From Streptomyces sp. Ncost-T10-10d (lineage in GTDB: Bacteria; Actinomycetota; Actinomycetes; Streptomycetales; Streptomycetaceae), in assembly GCF_900091955.1 (NCBI RefSeq), contig NZ_FMDF01000051.1, forward strand, positions 1 to 64,000: a stretch of DNA of 64,000 nt, given 5' to 3'. Below, in pieces: positions 17,586 to 27,057 of this stretch. The translations under genes were made by a program, and so were the position numbers. A model generated the notes under the pieces. The model saw only the letters and a program-made list of their open reading frames with translations, had not been told where the DNA came from and did not search any database. Positions within the stretch are counted from its first letter, which is position 1; every line of letters begins with the position of its first letter.

Positions 17586-19762
17586 GTTGTGGGTCCCTTC
17601 CCCGTACTGCCCAGAAGCGCCTGCCGGCAGAGCGCCAGCAGCTTTTCGTCCTCGTATGTGTCGTGGCTGCCGTATCCGCCGTCCATCGCGTTGTGACGGC
17701 GTACGGAGGCGAGTTCGGCGCGCAGCACATGTGCCACGTCCGACCCTGCACCAGCGACACCCGTCCGCGCCAGACATTCCGCCACCCGGACCCGGACGTG
17801 ACGGTTCTTCTCCCAGGCCGCCAGGAGCACCGGCACGGACTCCTCGGCCCGCCCGGACACGTCCCACAGCGCGATCGCCGCATCCACCCGCAGCCACAGC
17901 TCCTCGTGCCCGAGCAGTGCGCGCAGCCGGGGCGCCGTCACCGCCGCCCGCGTCCCGAGCCTGCCCAGCGCGTTCACCGCGGAGCGCCGCTCGTGGACCC
18001 GCTCCGCCTGCAGGCCCTCGATCAGCACCGGCAGCACGGCGTCGGCGTCCCCGTCGACCGCCCACAGGGCCTCCGCGACCTCCGTCGCCGAGGTGTTCCC
18101 GGGGCGGCGCAGCAGAACCCGCAGCTCCGGTACGGCGCCGTGCGCCGCGGGCCCGAACGAACCGAGGGCCCGCAGCGCCGCCGTGCGCAGCCACTCGCCC
18201 CGGTACTCCGGCGCGCCGCGCAGCACCCGCAGCACCTCCGGCATCGCCTCGTCCGCCCGTAGCGCGGTCAGCCCCGCGAGCAGCGGGCTCGCCTGGTCGT
18301 ACGCCCCCTCGTGGAGACGGACCTCGCCGAGCCGGCGGCGCAGCAGAGCGGTCAGCGGGGCCGCTGCCGTCCCCATACAGTCGATGGCGAATCCCACGTC
18401 GTGCGGCACCTCGGGCCGCTCCAGCGCGGCGGCCAGCGCGGGCACGGCACGGGCGTCACCGAGCCTGGCCAGCGCCTTCACCGCGCTGCCGAGCCCCGGA
18501 GGCCCGCTCGGCCAGTCCTGAATCCAGGCGCCGGGGTCCGCCACCACCCGGGCCGCCAGCGCATCGGCGGCGGGCGCGGCGAGCCCGAAGAGCTCCTCCA
18601 GCACATGCGCGGCGGTCTCGGCCAGCCGCGGCTCGGGGGTGGCGAGCTGCTCACCCACCAGTCGGACCAGCTCCTCGTACGAGCCGCGCCAGGCCCGGAT
18701 CAGCCCGCTGCTCATCCGGAGCGCATCGATCCGCTGCTGGTGGTCGGGGCTGCGCAGCTGATCCGTCAGCAGTGCCGTCCGCTCGGCGACCCGGTCGTCG
18801 AGCCCGACATGCAGCGTCCGCAGCAGGTCCGCCGTCCACGGGGCGGTGCGCCCCGAAGTCCCCTCCTCGGACAGCGCCCGCAACTGCCCCACCAGGGTCA
18901 CGGGCGCGGCCCGCTCCTCGACGGGCGGCTCCCCGGTCCCGGCCGCCTCCGAGTGCGCGTCGACGGCCGCGACCGCCTCGGCCGGACCGGCCTGCGCATC
19001 GACCGCGGGAGCCGTCCCGGCCCGGCGCACGGGCACCGAGCGCAGCTGCCGCAGCAGCCCCGTCACCACTCGTACGACATCGCCCGGCAGCGCATCCGGC
19101 GCGCACCGCGCCAGCTGGGCCAGCGCGGCCAGCCGCAATCCCGGCGGGAAACCCTCACCGGCCAGCCGGGTCAGCCAGTCGGCCACTGGCCCGGCCAGCG
19201 AACGATGCCGCAGGGCGATCCGCCCCGCGGCCTCCACCAGGGCGAGCCGTACCTCCTCGGCCGGCTCCACCGGCAACCGCTCCCGCAGCAGCGCGAGGAC
19301 CCGTACCGGGTGGCTGTGGAGCGTGGCGAGCGCCAGGGGCGCGGAGAGCCGCGCGCCCGGGTCCTCGTCGGCCATCAGCTCGAAGAACACCCCGGCGCCC
19401 GCGGTGACGGCGGTCGCCGCCATCGCGTAGTTCGCCGCGCCCTCGATCTCGTCCTCGTCGATCTCGTCCTCGTCGTCCCCGTCCAGATCGATGCCGCCGA
19501 TGCTGGTGAGCAGTTCGACGATGCTGCCCCGGTCCTGGACGCCCGGATCCACGACCAGCTCGAAGAGAAACGGAATGCAGGCCAGCGTGCAGGCGTACAC
19601 ATCACCCTGGTGGTGGACGGCCCCGTACATGCCGTCCAGCGCCGCCTCGCGCACCGCCGGATCGGCGGACGCGAGACCCCGCAGCATCGCCGGCACATCA
19701 TCGGCAGGCCCATAGGCATGCTCCATCGAGGCCCAGTCGACTTCGTCGATCCCTGCGAACAC
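17582..19762 (-). CDS. HEAT-repeat protein
   Basis: A 726-residue soluble protein made almost wholly of HEAT/armadillo-like helical repeats, with units of ~35-45 residues such as DPAVREAALDGM, PVADWLTRLAGEGFPPGLRLAALAQLA and RRSAVNALGRLGTRAAV. An acidic insertion near residues 95-110 is rich in Asp/Glu. GTG at 19762 is chosen because GGGGAGG stands about eight bases upstream; an ATG 12 codons later is possible. HEAT solenoids are protein-interaction scaffolds. The partner is unknown, and the downstream zinc-ribbon protein is the obvious candidate. The 232 bp between this gene and ligD hold nothing recognised. Confidence 0.85.
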   Translation of the reverse strand: MFAGIDEVDWASMEHAYGPADDVPAMLRGLASADPAVREAALDGMYGAVHHQGDVYACTLACIPFLFELVVDPGVQDRGSIVELLTSIGGIDLDGDDEDEIDEDEIEGAANYAMAATAVTAGAGVFFELMADEDPGARLSAPLALATLHSHPVRVLALLRERLPVEPAEEVRLALVEAAGRIALRHRSLAGPVADWLTRLAGEGFPPGLRLAALAQLARCAPDALPGDVVRVVTGLLRQLRSVPVRRAGTAPAVDAQAGPAEAVAAVDAHSEAAGTGEPPVEERAAPVTLVGQLRALSEEGTSGRTAPWTADLLRTLHVGLDDRVAERTALLTDQLRSPDHQQRIDALRMSSGLIRAWRGSYEELVRLVGEQLATPEPRLAETAAHVLEELFGLAAPAADALAARVVADPGAWIQDWPSGPPGLGSAVKALARLGDARAVPALAAALERPEVPHDVGFAIDCMGTAAAPLTALLRRRLGEVRLHEGAYDQASPLLAGLTALRADEAMPEVLRVLRGAPEYRGEWLRTAALRALGSFGPAAHGAVPELRVLLRRPGNTSATEVAEALWAVDGDADAVLPVLIEGLQAERVHERRSAVNALGRLGTRAAVTAPRLRALLGHEELWLRVDAAIALWDVSGRAEESVPVLLAAWEKNRHVRVRVAECLARTGVAGAGSDVAHVLRAELASVRRHNAMDGGYGSHDTYEDEKLLALCRQALLGSTGKGPTT

Positions 19763-19994
19763 GCCATCGCCTCCCCACGCAATTCCACGAAGCAGTGTCT
19801 GCGAGGAGTCTGCACCACGGCTCGGACGCTCCGCCCTCCACATACGGTCTTTTCCTGACGGACATGACAAGATCGTCCGCCATGCGCTATGCGCTCCGGG
19901 GGCGAATTCCGGACGCGTCGACCGACCGATGGAAGCGGCTCGTCCGGCGATCGAGGACAGAACGGCGGCCGCCCCGACCCCGCCCCGCCCGCCC

Positions 19995-20891
19995 CTACCG
20001 TGCAGCCGGCAACCGCCCTGCCCGGTCCGGATCGACGAGCGGCCCCAGCAGATCCCCGTACCGCTCCAGCCGCGCCCCCATGTCACCGGCCAGAAAGACC
20101 AGCTCCCCCGGCGCCCGGCACTCCTCGATCTCCGCCCAGGTGACGGGCGCCGAGACGGTCGGTTCGGGCCGGGCGCGCAGCGTATAGGGCGTGGCGGTCG
20201 TCTTCGCCGCCGCGTTCTGGCTGAAGTCGACGAACACCTTTCCCGGCCGCAACGCCCGCGTCATCCGGCGCACGACCAGCTCCGCAAGCTCCTGCTCCGC
20301 CTCGACGGCCAGCCCTTTCGCGTACGCCGACACCCGATCGGCGGGGGTGGGCTCCAGCGGTACGAGCAGATGCAACCCCTTTGACCCCGAGGTCTTCCCG
20401 TACGCGGGCAACCCGTCCGCCGCCAGCCGCTCGCGCAGCCACAGTGCCACCGCGCAGCACTCCACCACGGTCGCGGGCGCACCGGGGTCCAGGTCGAACA
20501 CCATCCGGTCGGCGATCCCGGGCGCGTCGGCCTGCCACTGCGGCGTGTGGAATTCCACCACCAGATTGGCCGCCCACATCAGCGAGGCCAGATCCTGCAC
20601 GACCACCTGTCTGGCCTGTCTGTCCTCGTGGTGCGGAACGGCGGTGGTCCGTACCCAGGACGGCGTACCCGGAGGCGGATTCTTGGTGAAGAAGCGCTGC
20701 CCGTCCGGCCCGTCCGGATAGCGCAGGAAGGACACGGGCCGGTTGTGCAGATGCGCGAGCAGAGCCCCCGCCGCGGTGGCCGCGTAGTAGTGGAGCACCT
20801 CGCCCTTGGTCGTTCCGGTGGCCGGATACAGCACCTTGTCGAGATTGCTGAGGGCCAGCCGCCGCCCCTCCACCTCTGTGATCGGCGTCAT
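19995..20891 (-). CDS. ligD: LigD-type polymerase/primase domain protein (NHEJ)
   Basis: A 298-residue stand-alone LigD polymerase domain of the archaeo-eukaryotic primase superfamily. It has the catalytic DLDP motif (FDLDPG), the SGSKGLHLLVPL block and a third acidic segment (VFVDFSQN). It adds nucleotides, preferably ribonucleotides, at double-strand breaks held by Ku. ATG at 20891 is taken, since the family begins close to the EVEGRRLALSNLDKVLYP strand. No ligase or nuclease domain is fused, so a separate ATP-dependent ligase must exist elsewhere. It is divergent from ku across 61 bp. Confidence 0.93.
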   Translation of the reverse strand: MTPITEVEGRRLALSNLDKVLYPATGTTKGEVLHYYAATAAGALLAHLHNRPVSFLRYPDGPDGQRFFTKNPPPGTPSWVRTTAVPHHEDRQARQVVVQDLASLMWAANLVVEFHTPQWQADAPGIADRMVFDLDPGAPATVVECCAVALWLRERLAADGLPAYGKTSGSKGLHLLVPLEPTPADRVSAYAKGLAVEAEQELAELVVRRMTRALRPGKVFVDFSQNAAAKTTATPYTLRARPEPTVSAPVTWAEIEECRAPGELVFLAGDMGARLERYGDLLGPLVDPDRAGRLPAAR

Positions 20892-20952
20892 ACGATAAGA
20901 ATCACATGTTTCCCTCATCTATAGGTATCTATACGGACACAAGGGGTGAACA
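20892..20952. promoter_or_regulatory. Divergent promoter region of ligD and ku
   Basis: The 61-bp gap is much more AT-rich than its surroundings. It carries ATCTATAGGTATCTATAC, an imperfect direct repeat of ATCTATA-like sequence that could supply -10 elements on both strands. It must hold both promoters. The boxes themselves are not certain. Confidence 0.45.
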
Positions 20953-22017
20953 GTGCGGTCCATCTGGAACGGCGCCATCTCCTTCGGGTTGGTCAGCATC
21001 CCGATCAAGCTGGTCAACGCCACCGAGAACCATTCGGTCTCCTTCCGCCAGATCCACCTCGCCGACGGCGGCCGGATCCGATACCGGAAGGTCTGCGAGA
21101 TCGACGAGCAGGAGGTCACCGTCGCCGACATCGGCAAGGCGTACGAGGACGCCGACGGATCGATGATCCCGATCACCGACGAGGACCTCGGCTCCCTCCC
21201 GCTCCCCACCGCAAAGACGATCGAGATCGTCGCCTTCGTGCCGGCCGCCTCGATCGACCCGCTCCAGATGGACGCGGCGTACTACCTCTCCGCCAACGGG
21301 GTCCCGGCGGCCAAGCCGTACGTCCTGCTGCGCGAGGCGCTGAAGCGGAGCCAGAAGGTCGCCGTGGCGAAATACGCGCTGCGGGGGCGCGAACGGCTCG
21401 GCATGCTGCGGGTGGTCGACGATGTGATCGCCATGCACGGCCTGCTCTGGCCGGACGAGATCCGCAGCCCCGAGGGCGTCGCCCCGGAGACCGAGGTCAC
21501 GGTCCGCGATGCCGAACTCGATCTGGCCGACGCGCTGATGGCCACCCTGGGCGAGGTCGACATGGACTCGCTCCACGACGACTACCGCCAGGCGGTCGAG
21601 GAACTCATCGCGGCGAAGGCGGACGGCCGGACCCTGGAGCCGGCGCAGGCGGACGCCTCGGGCGCCGGCAAGGTCATCGACCTGATCGCAGCGCTCGAGA
21701 ACAGCGTCCGGGCCGCGAAGGCGGCCCGTGGCGAGGAGCCGGAGGCCGCCGGAGAATCGGCAGACGCGCCCGTCGCCAAGGTCACCTCGCTCACCGGCCG
21801 CAAGAAGTCGGGTGGAACCGGAGCGAAGAAGAAGGCCGCGGCGTCAACCAAGAAGACGGCCGCGAAGAAGCCGACGCCGAGCAGGGCACCCGCCAAGAAG
21901 ACCGCCGCACGGTCGACGGCGAAGTCGTCCGCCGAGACGACGGCGAAGAAGACCACCGCGAAGTCGGACGCCAAGCCGACGAAGAAGGCGGCCTCGCGCA
22001 AGCGCGCCTCCGCCTGA
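20953..22017 (+). CDS. ku: Ku protein for non-homologous end joining
   Basis: A 354-residue bacterial Ku. The N-terminal SIWNGAISFGLVSIPIKLVNA signature and the core beta-barrel/bridge domain (~1-255) form the ring that threads onto DNA ends. The last ~75 residues are a Lys/Ala/Thr-rich repeated tail (KKTAAKK-type), which in Streptomyces and mycobacterial Ku binds DNA and recruits LigD. The GTG at 20953 follows AAGGGGTGAACA. Together with the divergent polymerase it forms the end-joining pair. Confidence 0.96.
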   Translation: MRSIWNGAISFGLVSIPIKLVNATENHSVSFRQIHLADGGRIRYRKVCEIDEQEVTVADIGKAYEDADGSMIPITDEDLGSLPLPTAKTIEIVAFVPAASIDPLQMDAAYYLSANGVPAAKPYVLLREALKRSQKVAVAKYALRGRERLGMLRVVDDVIAMHGLLWPDEIRSPEGVAPETEVTVRDAELDLADALMATLGEVDMDSLHDDYRQAVEELIAAKADGRTLEPAQADASGAGKVIDLIAALENSVRAAKAARGEEPEAAGESADAPVAKVTSLTGRKKSGGTGAKKKAAASTKKTAAKKPTPSRAPAKKTAARSTAKSSAETTAKKTTAKSDAKPTKKAASRKRASA

Positions 22018-22090
22018 CGGGTGCCTGCCGCGCGGCGGCACCTGCGGCTATTCGTTCTGACGGGCGCCTGCGCCGAGGCGACGACCGCAG

Positions 22091-24388
22091 CTACCCTTCC
22101 TTCTCCTCCGCCGGTGCCGGTGCGAAACCGATCAGCCCGAGCCGCTGGGTGGCGCGGGTCAGCGCCACGTACAGGTCGTTGACGCCGCGCGGCGAGCCGG
22201 TTTTGATCCGCTCCGGCGCCACGACGATCACCGAGTCGAACTCCAGCCCCTTGGACTGCCGCGCGTCCAGCAGGACGACGGGGCCGGTCAGATCCGGCTC
22301 CGGCCCGTGCGACGCATCCGGCATCGCGTCGGCGAGCGCGGCGTGCAGTTCCGGCGGTGCGATCACAGCGACCTTCCCCTCGGCGCAGCACTCCTTGGCG
22401 ACGGCTTCGGATGTGGCATGGACCAGCTGCTCCGGCTCCACCGCCATGGTCCACGGCCCGACACCGGTCGAGCGCACCGACCGGGGCGGCTCGAAGGCGG
22501 GATCGGCCTCCCTGCGGACCTCGGCGGCGGCCTCCATGATCTCCGCCGGGGTGCGGTAGTTGATGCCGAGACGGGCGTGCTGCCAGCCGTCCCCGACGTA
22601 CGGGCCGAGGATCTGCTCCCACGAGTCGGCGCCGGCGGCGGAGCCGGTCTGCGCCGGGTCGCCGACCAGCGTCATGGACTGCGTGGGGCAGCGGCGCATC
22701 AGCAGCCGCCAGGACATCGCGGAGAGTTCCTGCGCCTCGTCGACGACTATGTGGCCGAAGGCCCAGGTCCGGTCGGCCGCGGCCCGCTCGGCGGCGCTGC
22801 GGTGGTCCGTCTGCTCCTGGCGTTCGGCGAAGCGCTCGGCGTCGATGATGTCGTGGGCGGAGAGCACTTCCGCGTCGTCCTCGTCGTCGAAGTCGGTGCT
22901 GCGCGAGCCGAGGGAGAGGTCGAGGACGCCCTGGGCGTAGGCGATCCGCTCCCGGCGCTCGGTCTCCTCGGCGGCGCGGAGGGCGCTGTCGTCCTCGCCC
23001 AGCAGCTCGGCGGCCTCGTCGAGCAGCGGCACGTCGGCGGCCGTCCACTCGGTACGGTTCGTCAGGCCGGTCGGATCGACGCCGGGGCGACGGATCAACG
23101 CGGCCTCCTCGGCCGGCAGATGCGTGGGCCGGGCGAGGAGGTCGGCGACCAGCGTTTGAGGGGTGAGCCGAGGCCACAGGCTGTCGATCGCGGCGTGCAC
23201 CTCGTGGTTGGCGGCCACTTCCTTGTGGAGCTGCTCGATGTCGGAGGCGTCGAGCAGGTTGGGGCCGCCGAGCGGGTCGGCGCCGATGCGGTCGGTGAGC
23301 TGCTCCGTCAGCGCGTCGACGATCCGGGCGGCGAAGTGGCGGTGGGCGAGGTTGTGGGGCAGTCCGGTGCCACGGGCACCGGCCCGGGCGCGGGCCGCCG
23401 TTGTGCGGTCGAGGACCAGGTTCTCCTGGCCGTGCCTGATCTCGATGGCGGGATCGGGCAGTTGCTGCCGGTCGGCCACCGCCGTGCGCAGGATGCCGGC
23501 CATCCGGACGTCGCCCTTGACGGCGGCGGCCTCCGGGCTGTCCGTGCCGGTGGCCTGTACGCCGGGAAAGAGCTCGCCCACGGTCGCCAGCAGTACGCCC
23601 GTCTCGCCGAGGGAGGGCAGCACGTTGCCGATGTAGCCGAGGAAAGCGGGGTTGGGGCCGACGATCAGCACCGCGCGGCGGGCCAGCTGCTCGCGGTAGG
23701 CGTACAGGAGGTACGCGGCGCGGTGCAGGGCGACCGCCGTCTTGCCGGTGCCGGGGCCGCCCTCGACGACGAGGATGCCTCGGTGCGGAGCGCGGATGAT
23801 GTGGTCCTGCTCGGCCTGAATGGTGCGCACGATGTCGGTCATGCGCCCGGTGCGGGTCGCGTTCACGGCGGCGAGCAGGACGGCGTCGTCGTTGGGGTCC
23901 TCGAAGCCGGTGCGGAGGCCGGGCTCGGTCTCCTGGAGATCCAGGATCTCGTCGTGCAGAGCGGTGACCCGGCGCCCGCGCGTGGTCAGGTGCCTGCGGC
24001 GGCGGAGGCCCATCGGTGTGTGGCCGGTCGCGAGATAGAACGGGCGGGCCACCGGAGCGCGCCAGTCGATGAGCAGCGGTGTGTGCTCCTCGTCGCTGAT
24101 TCCCAGACGGCCGATGTGATGGCGTTCGCCGTTCCGTAGATCGATCCTGCCGAAGCAGAGCCCGTTTTCCACGGCGTTCAGCGCGGCGAGGCGGTCGGAC
24201 TGCTCCGCGACCGTGATATCCCGCTCCAGCCGGGCCTGCCGTCCTTCGGCGGCCTGGCCCAAGGAGGTCCGGACGGCTCCTTCGGCCCGTTCCCGGAGTA
24301 CGTCGACACGCTCGTGGAGCAGGGTGATGAATTCCTGTTCCCGCACCATTTCTTCGCTTGGCAATTGCGCTCCAGGCCCCGATATCAT
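22091..24388 (-). CDS. HelD/HelR-family RNA polymerase-recycling ATPase
   Basis: A 765-residue UvrD/Rep-like superfamily 1 ATPase. An N-terminal coiled coil (~12-70) is the kind that reaches into the RNA polymerase secondary channel. A HelD-specific LLIDWRAPVARPFY segment follows, then Walker A GGPGTGKT (210-217), a VVDEAQELS Walker B, NYRTPAEI, and the C-terminal VALTRATQRL motif. HelD proteins strip stalled RNA polymerase from DNA; HelR members also displace rifamycins. I saw no rifamycin-associated element in the upstream 200 bp. The start is uncertain: ATG at 24388 has no good ribosome site, and an ATG 13 codons later (MVREQEF) is a good alternative. Confidence 0.9.
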   Translation of the reverse strand: MISGPGAQLPSEEMVREQEFITLLHERVDVLRERAEGAVRTSLGQAAEGRQARLERDITVAEQSDRLAALNAVENGLCFGRIDLRNGERHHIGRLGISDEEHTPLLIDWRAPVARPFYLATGHTPMGLRRRRHLTTRGRRVTALHDEILDLQETEPGLRTGFEDPNDDAVLLAAVNATRTGRMTDIVRTIQAEQDHIIRAPHRGILVVEGGPGTGKTAVALHRAAYLLYAYREQLARRAVLIVGPNPAFLGYIGNVLPSLGETGVLLATVGELFPGVQATGTDSPEAAAVKGDVRMAGILRTAVADRQQLPDPAIEIRHGQENLVLDRTTAARARAGARGTGLPHNLAHRHFAARIVDALTEQLTDRIGADPLGGPNLLDASDIEQLHKEVAANHEVHAAIDSLWPRLTPQTLVADLLARPTHLPAEEAALIRRPGVDPTGLTNRTEWTAADVPLLDEAAELLGEDDSALRAAEETERRERIAYAQGVLDLSLGSRSTDFDDEDDAEVLSAHDIIDAERFAERQEQTDHRSAAERAAADRTWAFGHIVVDEAQELSAMSWRLLMRRCPTQSMTLVGDPAQTGSAAGADSWEQILGPYVGDGWQHARLGINYRTPAEIMEAAAEVRREADPAFEPPRSVRSTGVGPWTMAVEPEQLVHATSEAVAKECCAEGKVAVIAPPELHAALADAMPDASHGPEPDLTGPVVLLDARQSKGLEFDSVIVVAPERIKTGSPRGVNDLYVALTRATQRLGLIGFAPAPAEEKEG

Positions 24389-24458
24389 GCGGATGTTGAA
24401 TAACTCTGCAGGCTCATCGTGCAGGCCATATAAATATTCTATATACGAAGACAGGTGA

Positions 24459-24489
24459 CCCGGACGTCAATTTCGTCCGGGATTTTTTT
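24459..24489 (+). terminator. Intrinsic terminator-like hairpin with T7 tract, no gene in front
   Basis: Eight-base arms 24459-24466 and 24474-24481, a seven-base loop, then A and seven T (24483-24489) read as a textbook rho-independent terminator on the plus strand. However, both flanking genes are on the minus strand. It may end an unannotated short RNA. Alternatively, the dyad is an operator covering the -35 of the leftward gene. Confidence 0.6.
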
Positions 24490-24724
24490 GTGCCCTGCCC
24501 GGGTGCCCGGCCCTTACGGGCCCGAGCGGGGCCGGCGCGGTACTCCGAGCGCTCCATGTGATTTCAATGGGGAGTGGTGATCATTGATTCTCCGGCGTGA
24601 ATGGGCGCCGGAAGTCGGCTTTCGGCTGCCCGTCTCCCGCGGGCGCCCGGCAGCCCTCGCGATCCCCCGGTGAAGCGGCATCGCGGGGGCGGGGCGCCGG
24701 GGAGTCCGGCGGGCCGTACGCGCG

Positions 24725-24758
24725 GGACCGCCCCGGAGCGGCGGCCCCGGGGCGGTCC
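24725..24758 (-). terminator. Terminator of the sedolisin gene
   Basis: Perfect 12-bp arms (24725-24736 and 24747-24758) with a 10-nt loop lie 35 nt beyond the stop of the leftward sedolisin gene. The hairpin is GC-rich without a T-run, the usual Streptomyces form. Confidence 0.65.
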
Positions 24759-24792
24759 TCACCTCGTGCTGGTACGGCGTGTAGCCCGAACG

Positions 24793-26742
24793 TCAGTGGC
24801 GGCGGTACGAGTTCACGTAACCGGCCGCCGGAGTCCCGACACCCGTCACGTCGTCATACCCCTTGACCGCCTTGAGCGAGGCGTCCTTGCCGAGACTGCG
24901 CACCGACGTCAGTACGCCGTCCGCCGCGTCGAAGCCGTTGGCGAAGTCGACCCGGGCCACCGCGAGGTCGCGGTTCGGGCCCAGCGGGTGGTCGGTGACG
25001 TCGTGGTACGCCTTCGAGCCGTACCGCGCGTAGATCGCCGGGTTGGCGAAACCGATCGGCAGACCGTGCCGGGCCTGCTGCGCGAGCGCCTGGACACCGG
25101 CGATGACCGGCGCGGCCAGTGACGTACCACCGATGCGGTACTCGTCGTAGCCGAGCGATCCGTCGGGCAGCGTCTGGGTCTGGCCGACCAGGAAGCCGGT
25201 GTTCGGGTCGGCGACGGCCGCGATGTCCGGGGCCGTGCGCATCCGCTTCTTCCCGTTCGCCTGCGCGAGCGAGTCCGGGACGACTCCGCGCTGGTAGAAC
25301 GGCTGCTTCACGGACGAGCTGGTGCCGCCGCCCGCGCCGGAGGTGTACGCGCCCGGGAAGCCGGTCCAGGTCTTGCCGTCGTCGGCGAGGCTCGCCTTCA
25401 GCGTGCCCCAGCCGGTCTCCCACTGGTACGTGTCGTTCTTGCCGACGGCCAGCGCGGTGCCGCCGACCGAGGTCACCCACGCGGAGTTGGACGGGACGTC
25501 GATCTGCTTCGTGCCCGTGGACGCGACATTGTCGCCGTCGTCGCCGGACGAGAAGTAGAAGCCGATGCCCTCGATCGCACCCATCTTGAAGACCTGGTCG
25601 TACGCGGCCGCGATGTCCGGGGTCTCGTTCGCCTCGATGTCGCCCCAGGAGTTGGAGACGATGTCCGCGAGCCGGTGGTCGACGACCTTGTTCAGCGAGT
25701 CCAGCAGATCGGCGTCGTAGCAGGAGGCGCCACCCACGTACACGATGTCGGCGGCGGGCGCGACCGCGTGCACGGCCTCGATGTCGAGGGTCTCCTCGCC
25801 GTACCAGCCGGAGGCCCCGCACTCCTCGGTCTTCGTGTAGTCGGCCGGCAGCACCTGGCTGAGCTGCCCGCGACGGTACGGGGCGTCGCCGTTGCGCTTG
25901 GCGTACTCGGCGGCGTCCTTCGCGATGGTCGGCGAGGCGTACGCGTCGGTGATCGCGACGGTGACGCCCTTGCCGGTCCAGTCGCCCGCACCGTACGCGG
26001 CGCGGAGCTGCTTTCCGGTGTAGCCCTTGACCGCATACGGCACCTTGGACCCGTAGGCGCTCGGCAGCGTCGACGCGGTCTTCGAGCCGTAGTACGAGGA
26101 GAAGGGGCCGGAGTTGCGGAACACCGCGTCCGGCGGCGGCAGCGTCTCGTCGTGGCTCGACTTGTGCGGCGCGTTGTCCAGGCCGGAGACGGCGAGAACG
26201 GCATCGCTCAGCCCGGCGGGCACGGAGGCGGTGGAGGCCGGGGCGCGGTAGGTCCGGCCGCCCTTGCGGTAGTTGCGCAGCTGGGTGCCGAACGCCTTCT
26301 CGGCAGCGGCCACGTCACCGGTGGCCGAGACATAGTGCTGGTTGGCGCCGGTGACGGTCAGCCCGTTCGACCTGAGCCACTGGCCGACCCGGTCGATCTG
26401 CTGCTGAGTGGCCCCGAACCGGGCCTGCGCCTGCTCGGCGCTCAGGTACTTCCCGTACGAAGCGGACTGCGGGTCGGACACGGCAGCGGCGTAGGCGGCC
26501 AGCCCCTTCGCGTCCCGTCCTGCCAGGTGGACCCGGATGCTGACCTTGTTGCTGTCGGACGTGGCCCCCTGGTCGGCGGCTGCGGTCGCCCAGGCGGGCT
26601 TGGTGCCCTGCAGCGCGTCCCGCCCGCTCGGTGCGGAGTCGGCGCTGGCGGTCGGTATCCCGAGGGCGAGCGCACCGGCGAGCAGCGGCAGTGTCGCTGC
26701 CATGCTCAGCGCGGCGCGACTTCTCGCGCGGCTGGTTCTCAT
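24793..26742 (-). CDS. Secreted S53 (sedolisin) serine carboxyl peptidase with activation prodomain
   Basis: A 649-residue preproprotein. A signal peptide (~1-34, ending TASADS) is followed by a Pro-kumamolisin activation domain (~45-210) and the S53 catalytic domain. The Glu/Asp pair sits in EETLDIEAVHAVAP, the oxyanion Asp region in SSGDDGDN, and the Ser in GGTSLAAPVIAG near residue 540. The C-terminal YDDVTGVGTP loop is the calcium site. Such enzymes are acid-active endopeptidases that self-process outside the cell. ATG at 26742 is chosen because AGGGGG lies just upstream and the signal peptide then starts with MRTSRARSR. Single gene, leftward. Confidence 0.94.
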   Translation of the reverse strand: MRTSRARSRAALSMAATLPLLAGALALGIPTASADSAPSGRDALQGTKPAWATAAADQGATSDSNKVSIRVHLAGRDAKGLAAYAAAVSDPQSASYGKYLSAEQAQARFGATQQQIDRVGQWLRSNGLTVTGANQHYVSATGDVAAAEKAFGTQLRNYRKGGRTYRAPASTASVPAGLSDAVLAVSGLDNAPHKSSHDETLPPPDAVFRNSGPFSSYYGSKTASTLPSAYGSKVPYAVKGYTGKQLRAAYGAGDWTGKGVTVAITDAYASPTIAKDAAEYAKRNGDAPYRRGQLSQVLPADYTKTEECGASGWYGEETLDIEAVHAVAPAADIVYVGGASCYDADLLDSLNKVVDHRLADIVSNSWGDIEANETPDIAAAYDQVFKMGAIEGIGFYFSSGDDGDNVASTGTKQIDVPSNSAWVTSVGGTALAVGKNDTYQWETGWGTLKASLADDGKTWTGFPGAYTSGAGGGTSSSVKQPFYQRGVVPDSLAQANGKKRMRTAPDIAAVADPNTGFLVGQTQTLPDGSLGYDEYRIGGTSLAAPVIAGVQALAQQARHGLPIGFANPAIYARYGSKAYHDVTDHPLGPNRDLAVARVDFANGFDAADGVLTSVRSLGKDASLKAVKGYDDVTGVGTPAAGYVNSYRRH

Positions 26743-27057
26743 GTAACCCCCTGCGATGTGGTTCTTCGCGTGTGGAGCATGTGCCGGATGATGTGCACAT
26801 GTAATGCGCCACTCTGGCGAGGAACGCCTCATGCAGGGGGCATGTATTCGCCAAGAATCGACCAAGTGAGCCTGGTGACGGGATAGTTCACGGAGAATCT
26901 ACGGAAATGCGCCCTCAGGTGTTCGAAACCGAGTCCGTCGGGCCGGTGCCGAGCGAGGTCGGATCCAGCGCGTCGACGGACGCCGGGCCGCCATCGCGGG
27001 ACGGTCCGGGCGGAGCCGGTGGCGTTGTCCTCATCGGCCCGGCGGTCGGACCGGCCC
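26743..27057. promoter_or_regulatory. 315-bp upstream region of the sedolisin gene with a 10-bp palindrome
   Basis: No gene is seen. A perfect palindrome ATGTGCACAT at 26791-26800 lies 50 bp before the sedolisin start and could be an operator. The rest, up to the stop of the membrane-protein gene at 27058, is GC-rich without hairpins that I can support. Confidence 0.3.

Larger units (their letters stand above)
24389..24792. other. 404-bp gene-free region between HelD/HelR-like and sedolisin genes
   Basis: No credible gene is seen. The left 90 bp are strikingly AT-rich. On the minus strand TTGACG (within the hairpin at 24459-24481) is followed after 18-19 bases by GTATAT/TATATA, a plausible promoter for the HelD/HelR-like gene. 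The right half is very GC-rich and holds the sedolisin terminator. Confidence 0.5.

Noticed and set aside
24389..24560. Rifamycin-associated element upstream of the HelD/HelR-like gene
   Set aside because: I looked for its GC-rich inverted repeat in the upstream 200 bp and did not find one; the hairpin present has a different sequence and a T-run.
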